Shown here in pieces: positions 49,136 to 58,690 of a DNA stretch of 64,000 bases. Location of the stretch: assembly GCA_028554795.2 (NCBI GenBank), contig JAPYKE020000270.1, positions 575,501-639,500 of the forward strand, read 5' to 3'. A program made the position numbers and the translations under genes. The stretch's first letter is position 1. Each line of letters begins with the position of its first letter. Source of the stretch: Sinohyriopsis cumingii. Its lineage: Eukaryota > Mollusca > Bivalvia > Unionida > Unionidae. Under the pieces are notes generated by a model. It was not told where the DNA came from. It saw only the letters and a program-made list of their open reading frames with translations, and did not search any database.

Positions 49136-49484
49136 TATTTATTTTTTCTTCCTTCAAATTTTGGCTTATTACTTCATTGTATGTCTCTGGCATCATCGCG
49201 AATTCGGAATCTGATATTTTATCGTCGCTGAGGCTTGATGATATCAACGACGATAATTTCGAGTACGCGTACGTGGCTGTGTTTAATTTTATAACTGCGT
49301 CGTTGAGTTTTGTGCTCATGCACGTGGACTTTTTTTTCTCGATCATATTAAAAACACCCCCGATGGCAATCGATGATGAAACGCATAGTGTTCCCGCTAT
49401 TACAGTTACTGGCGTTAGCATTGATAATACTACTCCGGTGGAAGCAACTACCGCAGATACTGAATAAACTATAGCATCCAACAC
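49101..49484 (-). CDS. Two-transmembrane protein, 127 residues
   Basis: Uninterrupted. Residues about 5-25 and 27-45 form hydrophobic segments (AIVYSVSAVVASTGVVLSML and VIAGTLCVSSSIAIGGVF), followed by a basic KKK cluster and a soluble helical tail with SLSDDKISDSEF and an acidic-basic terminus. The tail pattern (a leucine-rich helix, then a D-x-I-S-D-x-E-F turn, then another helix) recurs, as far as I recall, in small proteins of Polinton-like loci in aquatic invertebrates. The role is unknown; membrane insertion is inferred from hydrophobicity. Confidence 0.7.
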   Translation of the reverse strand: MLDAIVYSVSAVVASTGVVLSMLTPVTVIAGTLCVSSSIAIGGVFNMIEKKKSTCMSTKLNDAVIKLNTATYAYSKLSSLISSSLSDDKISDSEFAMMPETYNEVISQNLKEEKINNDRTNSVKNHP

Positions 49485-49626
49485 GATTACACGCCGCCGG
49501 TATTTATTTTTTTTTTTACTTTTAACGTATACTCATTGATGATATTCTTTTAACTCTCCTTGCCATTCACGTACTTGATCGTATCTGTAATGTTGTGGAT
49601 GTAATGTCGTTGTTGACATTAATATT

Positions 49627-50651
49627 TTACGCATTAACCAATTGAGGTGTTTCAGCTACAAATTCCAGACACCACAGGTAAGATGTTGCGGTTAATTTCT
49701 TATCAGCTGCTTCCAGTATAAATGTTTCTTCGGTTCTGCTATTTAAGATAACAGTCACAAGCCCGGAAAACTTATCGGTTGAATGCCTCCTAAGATATTT
49801 TGTAAATATCTCACATTTTGCAGCACTGAACACAGACAGAATATACACACCAGTAACTGTTGGGATATGTTTGATAGTATTATTTTGTTTTGACCATGTT
49901 GCGAATCCTGATGATACTGTGTACACGATGTTGTTAATATGTCCGGGAGTTACTACAGGTGGGATTTTAATCAGACTAAATTTGTTAACGATCTCAGGAA
50001 TTCCACTTACGGTATCTACTAGTGTTTGTTTGGTTGTGTCAATGTTCGTCTTGATATCAGAGAGTTTTATATGAACGGTAAGCGGATCACCAAAGAATTT
50101 ATCCGCGACTTATTAAGCTTCCTAAAGTTTTTACGGAGATTGTTAAACTCCCTTACGTGAACGTCATACTCGGCCCGCAACGTGGATAATTTACCATCTA
50201 CGGTCTTGTAGCTGCAATCTACATACTTTTTCGTCGTGGCATCTTCGTCGGATGTTGGATTTCTTAAAACCACTATTTTATTCCCGTTCATGTTGAGTTC
50301 ACCTGTCATTGTATCACCAGTGTTTTTCAAACGATTAGCAACGCTTCTTGCAATTTCATCTCTGATGGTTGCAACCGATATACTTGAGTCTTTGATTCTA
50401 CCACCGTCGGTAAACTCAGAGTTGTTATCCGTGACCGCCCCGAGAATTTGTCGAACTGTATCTTTCCATTTGATGCTGCTCGTTTTTAACTCACCGCATC
50501 GGTCTTGGAAAACAACAACCTCATCTCGGTCAACCCCGGACAAGTTCATAAGATCAGATATTTCATCTTTGGTCGCAAATTTTGATAAATCAATATCATC
50601 GGATTTTTTACCCTTTACTTTCCTGAGAAATCTTCCGTAAATATCAACCAT
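49627..50651 (-). pseudogene. Fiber-like protein gene, one frameshift
   Basis: ATG at 50651; 194 codons open, then a frameshift near 50085-50105 and a second open part to 49627, about 340 codons in all. Residues about 110-150 carry a GDTMTGELNMNGNKI block followed by a KKYVD block, a pattern seen in phage tail-fiber and collar-like repeats. A helical stretch precedes the shift. The C-terminal half is beta-rich (TPGHINNIVYTVSSG and later EFVAETPQLVNA). By analogy such proteins form surface spikes that attach to the host, but here the role is inferred from domain type and from position between protease and the terminal genes. Confidence 0.7.
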
Positions 50652-50668
50652 TATAATTTAAGATCTGT

Positions 50669-51073
50669 TTAAAACGAAGCGGTTACTTGTATACTCGTGC
50701 ACGACTTTGTGAGTGGTTTGGTTGATTTTGATAACGCGTCAAGCACATTAATTACTTCACGGCCACATATTGGTGGATCGGTTAATCTTTGTGTTGGTAG
50801 CGTTGAGTACCAAATTGGAGTACTTGGAGCGTTTTATACATATTTTAAAAATTCATCTAGTGGTGCTAACCCATACGAATCGAAATAAACAATTCCACGT
50901 GGATAGATCGCGTAAGCAACCCAGTGAGTTCCTGGACCATCACTGTTATCAAGATTAATAATTTCTGTTTCTTTAATATTCGGTTGCCTTGGTAACTAAT
51001 TTCGCATAAAAATACCTCTGAAATTTTATATTTTGTGTTGCTTAGCGGCATCCAGTAAATCAAAATTTGACAT
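50669..51073 (-). pseudogene. Adenain-like maturation protease, interrupted
   Basis: From an ATG at 51073 one frame contains a GTHWVAY block (about 50925-50905, candidate catalytic His), YFDSYG (about 50890-50872, candidate Asp) and PICGRE (about 50770-50752, candidate Cys). This His-Asp-Cys spacing fits the adenovirus-type cysteine protease fold that cleaves capsid precursors. Three in-frame stops break it: two before the His block and one after the Asp block. At 134 codons it is shorter than adenoviral proteases. It follows the pX-like gene, as expected for this element type. Confidence 0.7.
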
Positions 51074-51119
51074 CGGTGTGAGACGCGTTGCGTCTGTTAA
51101 AAACATTTCGGGTACCATG

Positions 51120-51602
51120 AGGGCGGAGTTCCTGGAATTCTTAGACCCGCTCCGTATTGTTCCACTGGTAATCTTAGACGACCCGGCTGAGGCATATTTG
51201 ACTTCTTTGGGCGACTTGTTGGATTTCGTGTCCGTGATGATCTTTATTTTAAGTTTTCCTTGTGTAAAATTCCCTTTGCAGTTGCTTTCTTTAATGCCAT
51301 TCCAGCAGCAGTTCCAGCAGCACCTAAGCGGCTGCCTTTGCGACAGCTGGTGCAGCAGCAGCAATTAATGCTGGCATTGCTGCGAGAAGTGGAAATATAT
51401 CAACGGTTTTAATCATGTCTTTGATGGCACTTGGAGCGAAATCAAGTTGAACTCCGGTTTTTGCTTGCTGAGCTTTATTAAAGTGTTTTATTTGAGTTTT
51501 AGTCAACGATAACTTGTTTGGGCCACCACTAGCAATTTGATCTCGCTTCAATGTTATTTTGTCCCGCATGCGCTTGCGTATTTTTGATTGTAATTTTTTC
51601 AC
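51120..51602 (-). pseudogene. pX-like small basic/hydrophobic virion protein
   Basis: The first 92 codons (51602-51324) are open. Residues 1-30 are very basic (KKLQSKIRKRMRDKITLKR), followed by a KLSLTKTQIKHFNKAQQAK block and then a hydrophobic Ala-rich segment (FPLLAAMPALIAAAAPAVA). After a shift near 51324 the Ala-rich segment continues (AAGTAAGMALKKA), and the end carries an EQYGAGL block near 51150. A basic head plus membrane-active segment is the layout of adenovirus pX/pVI-type and adintovirus X proteins, which are thought to assist DNA condensation or membrane disruption. The assignment rests on layout, not residues. Confidence 0.65.
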
Positions 51603-51673
51603 CTGACCGGGAGTCAGAGTGACATTAACGTGACTATATTACAGTTTTATAATAACACGGTTGGTCTAATTGT

Positions 51674-52997
51674 CTACATGTTTTCCACTGGGGCATCAAT
51701 GACTCTCATTCGCCCACCAGCACCTTCAAGTAACATTGCTTTATCGCTGAGTATAACTGCAATTACTCTGTAACGAACACCACCTGAGGCTACGCTAGCT
51801 CAAAAATGTATATCAACGACAGATTACTTAACTAAATCAAGATGTTCAAGCGAAAAGTAATAAATCGGATACAAAGATGTAAAATCTAACTGCGATATTT
51901 GCAAACCAGTATCAATATTTTGATTACGTCCCATAAATGTCATCAAACTATGATATGCACGTGCTACATAATTTTCGTTAAAATCCAATAATATATCCTC
52001 GGATGGTTCTTGATGTCGGTTTATTCTTAAAGATACTGCAGAGGCACCAAGTTTGTTAACTACCACTGGATGTCTTTCTTGATTGTTTAATCGTGCAGCA
52101 TCTTGAAATGCAACAAAGATATGTCTTGGTGCAGAAACACCTTGCTGTGATGATATATGCCAAGTAAATAAACCGTCGACAGGATTTTGATTACCTTCGG
52201 TAGTTGTTGTTGACCACGATAATATTGATTTACCGCCTTGATCCATAAAAGAAAGTAGCCGCTGTTCTTAAGTGAGTGATGGAGTCATTGCCGGCATCTA
52301 CAATGAGAGTTTAAATAATATTACTGTACCATCAGCAGTGCCATTTTTTCTCCAGATAGCACCATTATCATCACCTTTTCGATGAAGAAAAATTGTATGT
52401 TTGGCTCCAAAAATGTCCTTTCTGACATTTTTGCAAAATCCAAAGATGTGGGACAGTGGAATTGCACATGAAAATCTTCTACGATCACCTTTTAATATTA
52501 ATTGACGTGGTCTAAATCCTAAGTTGTAATTTGGATTGCTATAAACCACCGGCCACACATCAGCGTCATTGTTGTCGGAAAAGTTTCTTGGTCGTCTTAC
52601 AGGATCAGGTCTCCCATCGGGATGGTCAGCATTATGCTAGACCCATAATCGTTGTAGCAACGTCAACATCATCTTGGTTTATCTCAAATTCTTTCCCATC
52701 TATCATGTATATAGCACTTTTGAATAACGCCATGATGCCATTATTAACAAAGCCAACTCTGGCATTAGCTCCGTATGGTGTATTAGCAGCAACATTTGTT
52801 ACAAGTTCACCTGTGACTTCAAAAAATGCTTCAGCGGGCAAAAAATATCTACTTGTATCCTGAACTCATAATTCAATCCGTCCACGTTGATTTGGCGATA
52901 CTGCTTCATAACAATAATATTGATAATCAAGCACAGACTCAACCTTGAGTACTGGTGCATTCATGTCAAACAATGGATCAGATATACGCTTAAACAT
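51674..52997 (-). pseudogene. Major capsid protein (double jelly-roll type), multiply interrupted
   Basis: ATG at 52997, final TAG at 51674, about 440 codons, within the size range of Polinton-type capsid proteins. Blocks in order: SVLDYQYY near the start, EAFFEVTGELVTN (about 52845-52805), a NNGIMALFKSAIYMIDGKEF block (about 52745-52690), FSCAIPLSHIFGFCKN (about 52470-52425), KHTIFLHRKGDD (about 52405-52370), FTWHISS, PRHIFVAFQDA (about 52125-52090), FTSLYPIYYFSLEHL (about 51880-51840) and a YRVIAVILSDKAML tail (about 51775-51735). Damage seen: TGA near 52866, a frameshift near 52625, a TAG and a TAA near 52300 and 52265, a stop near 51827 and a shift after it. The hexon-like trimer is the virion building block. 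Confidence 0.85.
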
Positions 52998-53011
52998 TTT
53001 ATTATAATGTG

Positions 53012-53402
53012 TTATTGTCTAACACGAAGACCACTTCCTGATATCAGACTTCTATTTATTTGTTCAGTCCCTTGACCTATCAAGGCTGCTAGTTTTTGAT
53101 TTGCGGCTTGATTTATTCTTTACTGACATTCGCGGGCATTACTTCAGTGCGTGGTAATTACACTGGTTGGATCGCTTTTGGTTTGCGTATTAATCGTGCT
53201 AGTCTGTCCTTGATTGCCAAGAACGCTTTACATTACCAATAGCACCAGGAGCTTTATCACGAACAAGGGCAATAGCTTTCATTGATAATTGTTTTGCGAT
53301 CGGTATTGCTTTGGGGGCTATCCTGCTGAATAAACCCTGAACAACATCACCGAGTCCATCTCCGTAAGTGTCTTTATAGGTTGATAATCGCGAATTTATC
53401 AC
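53012..53402 (-). pseudogene. Small basic protein upstream of the capsid gene
   Basis: From ATG 53402, 67 codons are open: an amphipathic, Ala/Lys-rich protein (IAPKAIPIAKQLSMKAIALV) ending in a shift near 53200. A second part in another frame reads NQKLAALIGQGTEQI and ends at 53012, 15 bp before the capsid gene start. It resembles small minor-capsid or core proteins of adenovirus-like elements in composition and position. Not firmly identified. Confidence 0.55.
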
Positions 53403-53480
53403 CCTAACCGCTATAGGTCTACGATGAGCATTATGTATGATTATCTTATTTATTATTCATTTATCTAATCGCGATAACAA

Positions 53481-54139
53481 CTAGTCACTATGATAGTCAT
53501 CAACGATTTCATCAATGAATTCCCGATAAACATTAATGTCCATGATACCGCCTTGAAATAATCGTCGACAAATATCAGCTGCTTCATCGGTTATTTCCGG
53601 AGAATTATTTCCAGCTCGTTTACCCCCAATCAGAATTTCTAACCGTTACACGTCCTCGAGAATATTATTAGGACAGGCAATAAGGCCACTTCTTAAACCA
53701 CCTCCGGTTAAACCCGGGTCAGATGATGGTTGTCTCGTGGTCGAAATTGCTGCTTTGTTGGCGTTGAAGCACCCGTTTTTATTTCATTAACTTTTTCAAC
53801 AAATTCTTCATATTCGCGTCTATATTTTTTACTGATTTGTGGAATTTTTAACATCCCAGATTTCAGCACGTGTTTTATTGGCAGACTCCATAGCTTCGGT
53901 AATTGTTTTGGTAGTTCCGCGATAACCTTTTCTGATGCTAGTGTAGTCTAAGCGATCTTTTTGGTTGGTTCAACAATTGGTTTAAATAATTGTTCTGTAC
54001 CCTCTCTAAATTCAACCTGAGATTCTTGACGTTCCTAAAGTTTTTGTTTGACACTATCACGGACAGGAAGAAATGTGTTGATTGCCTCTAGTCGCTCTCG
54101 AGCTAATCTAGTGCTGTATGCTTTTCCGACGTTTGTCAT
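53481..54139 (-). pseudogene. Head gene of the capsid train, about 220 codons, interrupted
   Basis: ATG at 54139, only 29 bp inside the right repeat; TAG at 53481-53483. The first frame has two TAG codons (near 54037 and 53950) but otherwise continues through KKYRREYEEFVEKVNEIK, then shifts near 53715. The last part, after a TAA, reads ILIGGKRAGNNSPEITDEAA and ends in an acidic DEIVDDYHSD. The shared EGTEQLF and VEPTK blocks show that 29835-30358 is a paralogue. Helical and charged; function unknown, possibly virion or assembly related because of its place in the train. Confidence 0.6.
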
Positions 54140-54167
54140 TATTGATATGAAAATGATTCAATTAAGA

Positions 54168-54313
54168 GCAGCAACAGGGCTGCTGTCTCTCGACTTGACA
54201 CCGACGCGATCGCGATATTTTGCTCACGGACACATTTTTGTGATTTCGAAGAAAGCTTATTTTGCGAAATGGAGGGAAATCCATTTAGAGGATATTCGCC
54301 CTCCCCGTTGCTG
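54168..54313 (-). repeat. Right terminal inverted repeat
   Basis: Inverted partner of 48370-48512. The outer tip reads CAGCAACGGGGAGGGCG on the minus strand. Plus-strand frames crossing it are not genes. Confidence 0.9.
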
Positions 54314-56600
54314 AAATGTCATTATATAGGTCAGATAACATACAACCTCCCAAACACTAAATAATTTTCATCTTTTGAGCCATCAACACCCTACCACTAA
54401 TCTCCATAAGATAAAACTAAACTTTAAATAAATAGCAACAGTGAACCAATAATGAACTTGTAATCAATGTTTCAAAATCAACACCCTACTCCACCCTGTA
54501 ATATTAGATGTTATATTTCCTAATACAACTGACAACAAAACATTTAAGCTTATGTTCATTTTCCAAACTCAATACCAGACCCTTAGAGTTAAAACCATTC
54601 CTTTACAAATTAATATGTCCTTACCGCTTTTCCTCCTGAAATCTAAGGAAGCTTGCCATATACACCGCTTTTTTCCTGTTCATTCAGATGCTCCAGCCGT
54701 TTTAATAAGCAATTGACATTTTATAGTATAGGACCACAGATAAATAATTGAACATGACCTAAGGGACCAGCCTATCCGTGGTGGAAAACAAAATTAATGA
54801 CATTTATTTGAAGTAAGCCTGTATATGGGCATATTTTTTCTTCGCTATCACATCACAGGTGTTACTTACTGTAAATTGAAAGATCTCAAAGAGGCAGATT
54901 TTGTAGTTGGTATCTTCATTAGTATGTTTCTCAAAAACTAACCATACATTTACTCACTTTCAAAGTTTCTCTTTGGATAGATCGTTCCTTAGATGTAAAC
55001 GTGATATGCCAAACTTTGTATGAAAGCTTTATCAAACTATCCTAACGTTAGCATTACTTTCTAAGGGAACTGAATTATCTATCTGTGCCCAATAGCAAGA
55101 AACGCGCGCAGAGTAAAAAGTATACGCATAAAATACGCACATCACTTTTCTTTTTCATTCTGTCAGTCAGAGTGAACATATTTGTACTTAAGGATTAAAA
55201 TGTATGTTGTGTACAATTGTACCCAGTTTTGCTATCAGGGAATTCAAAAAACATATCCCAAAATAGCATAATAATGCGCCGTGTAATGCATTTTCTTAGC
55301 TGCGCTAGTATTAACACGTGTCGTTTAACATCTACCTATTGCCAATTTTAGCATAAAAGATGGATGTTAAACAAAGTACAAAAATGTTTGCAATTATTAC
55401 AAATTTGGGGAATATTTTTATGCTATCGGTTATATAACACTATTGCATTTTTTCTCTATTTTGTGAAACCAGCTTTGCGACGTAATGGGAGCTCTGAACG
55501 CTGTCTGTTAAGCCAGGTTTCTTGCTTTTTCTACTTTGAAATCATTGTGTTTTTCTTAACATTTGCAATTTTCCAAAAAATGCTTAACATACTTCATACG
55601 GTTCGGTGTCTGTCCGAATAAAATACAATGACATGCATGTTCCAGAAAACATCTTCCTTTGATAATGGTAACAACTTTAACTCGTTATTTCTTTGATGGC
55701 CCAAAGGACCACTTCGCAGAAAAAGTGAATATTTAAGTCAGCGAAGGAGAAAGTAGATTCAAAGATTAACTTCTCTTTTGTATGAAAATCATTGTCCACG
55801 CACTCCTTTCAAATAAATATTTGCTAGACATTCCCCTCATTTTCTTTGTTAAGATCAGAATGCCCCTATAATTGAAATTCTTCCTATATAGATGAATTTT
55901 TTGGCCATTTTTTACATGAGAGTAGTACGTGTACATTAAATGAAACATAGAATGGAAGTATATTGTTGAACTTCTTTCTTTTCTTCATATGACTATTTCC
56001 CGGATTACTACCGTTTTCCAATCCTGCAGCAACACACGTCCAAATTCGTTTAGTTGGGGACACACTCTAAATATCTACATAGGACCAACTTACCTTTCAT
56101 TGAGAACATTCAGATTGAAAATGTAAACAATTTATCGTTATAGTAGGTTCCCAAATTGATATAAAATCATCGATATATTCCAAACAATAATTGCGATACA
56201 ACACTGCTTTCAATGATAACAGTCGTTGATCATGAATATTATCGAATTAAACTTTGATTTGAAATCACGTCCAGTTAAATGTGTTTCAGCTAAGCAATCA
56301 GTGCATGTGCGGTGTTATATTCAATTGGCTTGAACCTTCAATATTTCGTTTGTTATTGTAGTCTTAATACTTTACGTGTGGACCAAAATTAATACACCAA
56401 AAGTTTAGAAGAGAACTGAGACACATCTCTACCTGAACAAATCCGTTTATAAACATTTTTTACGGTATGCTGGTAATGAGACAGGGGTTGTATAGCGTTT
56501 TAATATGAAAATCTCTATACTAAGATACATAAACAATTTAGAAATACGGAGTTTGCTCAATTTAGTATATGTTCGATTCAGGAAAGACCTATGATATAAG
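54314..56600. other. AT-rich stretch, nothing recognised
   Basis: An 85-codon plus frame (55364-55621) is hydrophobic but has no motif. No repeats matched elsewhere in the window. Confidence 0.5.
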
Positions 56601-56609
56601 TTAGAAATA

Positions 56610-57650
56610 AGGGATAATGAATGACCTGGACAGTCTTGGTCAAAAAGGCCATGTACCCGCTTTGATATCGAACTTTCTCTCAAAGAGGGTATTTAAGGTA
56701 CATGTGGGCTCCATCCCCTCTGATATATATGAATAAAAGATGGATCTGGCCCAAGACATTATTGTTTCTGTGAAGCTTTTCAACTTATCAATTACTAACA
56801 TTATTAAGTGCTTGGCTCCTGGATTGTGCCTTATATGTTGATGATCTCATAATACCCTATCAATCGAAGATGATGCATACAACTGAAAGAAATATACAAC
56901 AAACTATAAACAAGATTAAAAACTATGGCAATTCCAAAGGTTTCGAGTTCTCAAAATCAAAAACAGTATTTATGTTTTTATGTCAGTTACGAAAAGACCA
57001 CGATGAACATAAACCCACGCTGGACGTAACATCTATACCAGTAGTTTAGCAAACGAAGCTTTTAGGTGTTGTCTTCTAATTCACATTATAAATTTTATCC
57101 AATCCAAACTGGACTGTGCTGTTTATGGTCATAATTAAAGATGTTTAACCCGATTCACCACCAAGAAATAAGATTCGCTCTGGGAGCAGTGAGGACATTC
57201 GAATGTGAAATCCCTTTGGCAGAAGCAAAAGAAACGCCTCTAATGCATCGCTGAGAAATTATGTCCATGCAATGTGCCCTAAAATTAAGTTCAGATTCTT
57301 TGATCCCTGCTTTTACAACTCAGATACAAAACATTTTACCAAAACAAACCAAATGTAACCAAAGCAAATCAAATGTAATACCCACATTTGGCATTAGAAT
57401 ATATCCCAGCCTGGCATTACAAACATTGATCTTTCCAAATTCCAGATAACGTGCATATCCGAAAAACCTCAACGAAAAGTACTTTTACTCTACACGACGA
57501 GCAAAAGCATCGAACTTAATAACTTCACACGAATTTACACAGACGGACCCAAGGATCAGGAAAAGGCTGCTGAAGCCTGTGTTAGTGGAAATCACATTGC
57601 AAACGTTCTCATGTCAGATGGTGTATTGTTTTGTCAGCAGAAAGTAAGTA
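56610..57650 (+). pseudogene. Second I-clade LINE copy, RT to RNase H, heavily eroded
   Basis: Collinear with 41.73-42.91 kb of the full-length element. Blocks: GHVPALISNFLSK-type near 56650, YVDDLIIPYQSK (about 56837-56872), where the active-site DD is retained unlike in the other copy, FEFSKSKTV (about 56944-56970), SKSNVIPTFGIRI (about 57366-57404) and RIYTDGPKDQEKAAEA (about 57532-57580). Many stops and small deletions. It ends abruptly in RNase H near 57650. The two copies share a family but diverged separately. Confidence 0.8.
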
Positions 57651-58049
57651 GCAGCAGCTAGCGGATCCATCCCACTGAATACATCCTTATAAATTCATTA
57701 TTGAATTTAATATGAGAGAGAGAGAGAGAAAGATGGGGGGAGAGAGCATGATCATGTCCATGATAAATCTCAGATGCTGTATAACTCGAATCCAACTGCA
57801 AACAACATATATCCTTATTTTATGCCGTATAACGCGCTAGCGGAACAGTTTGTTAGATTGATTACTCCTAACAAGCACTATCGACTCTGATCTGCAAGCT
57901 CAGTATGAGGCGAAAGATATAGGTCTGCAATGATTGCACTTGGTATCGGCTAATAAGCGTATATTTACGATGCATTAAATATGGCTGTTCAATATACGTT
58001 TTCAGCTCTTATTCCTTATTAATAAACATGCAGTTGCAAAGTTAGGTCT

Positions 58050-58305
58050 GAACTTTTTGTTGCTGTGGGGTTTAACGCTATTTTTCAGCACACGATAGGC
58101 TATACATGGCGGCCAGTATTAATGGTGGATGAAGAACCCGGGAAAACCCCGGAAAGAACCACCGACCCTCGAGAAGCTACTGGCAAGCTTTATCACATAC
58201 CCACATTGGCCGAATAGGAGACTAGGACCCACGCAGACAGAGGTGAGATGGCAGTAATCTGTAACGGAGAGCGCTTTAGACCACTCGGCCACTCGGGTCC
58301 CCGAG
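58050..58305 (-). repeat. tRNA-derived SINE, type 1
   Basis: On the minus strand it opens GACCCGAGTGGCCGAGTGGT, a Ser/Leu-tRNA-like A-box region, with a B-box-like GGGTCCTAGTCTCC about 50 bp on. A body follows, then a 3' part ending GTGCTGAAAAATAGCGTTAAA. That end resembles the I-clade LINE 3' end (TGCTGATGCGCCGTTAAA). No target-site duplication was checked in detail. Confidence 0.7.
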
Positions 58306-58429
58306 GTCTGAATTTATCCTTATCATAAAAGTTAATAATTTACATTCGTGTTTTTATATATTTTGTACAAAAGAGTGTGTGTGTGATTTTGAATTTTTAA
58401 CAAAGCTTTAAAAAGCTTCAGTCATATTG

Positions 58430-58690
58430 CTACGATGCCTGCAGTGTGGCAGTTTATAGTGATGTCTAGCAATGGGGCATCAAGCCGTAGACATATAGCA
58501 TGATGTCCCACCCAGTCACATGATCCTTACACCAGGCCTACCAGTCCTAACACTAACCTCTTAATACTGAGCGCCAAGCGAGGCAACTGTTAGTACTAGT
58601 TTTATTTGTCTTTGGTATGACTCGGCCGGGGAACGAACCCAAGACCTCTCGAGGCGGACGCTCTAACTATTAGACCACCTGAGCAGTCAG
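58430..58690 (-). repeat. tRNA-derived SINE, type 2, copy 1
   Basis: Minus strand: GGTGGTCTAATAGTTAGAGC (A-box region) and GGGTTCGTTCCCC (B box), followed by a conserved body. Matches 63206-63468 along its length at perhaps 80% by eye. Confidence 0.8.

Larger units (their letters stand above)
48370..54313 (-). mobile_element. TIR-bounded capsid-gene element (Polinton/adintovirus-like, decayed)
   Basis: 5944 bp flanked by about 145-bp inverted repeats. Every recognisable gene is on the minus strand, in order: head protein, small basic protein, major capsid protein, pX-like protein, protease, fiber-like protein, two-transmembrane protein, 196-residue protein. Coding fills the interval from 29 bp inside the right repeat to about 33 bp inside the left. 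Missing are DNA polymerase B, packaging ATPase, integrase and a clearly identifiable penton protein. Most genes are damaged. No convincing target-site duplication was found: the flanking hexamers AAATAG and AAATGT agree at only 4 of 6 positions. Confidence 0.82.

Noticed and set aside
49114-49467. 117-codon plus-strand frame
   Set aside because: Antisense shadow of the two-transmembrane gene, whose minus-strand frame has the coherent hydrophobic pattern and fits the gene train.
50236-50640. 134-codon plus-strand frame
   Set aside because: Antisense shadow of the fiber-like gene; no motif.
48364-54319. Possible 6-bp target-site duplication of the TIR element (AAATAG/AAATGT)
   Set aside because: Only 4 of 6 bases agree; insufficient without other copies to fix the ends.
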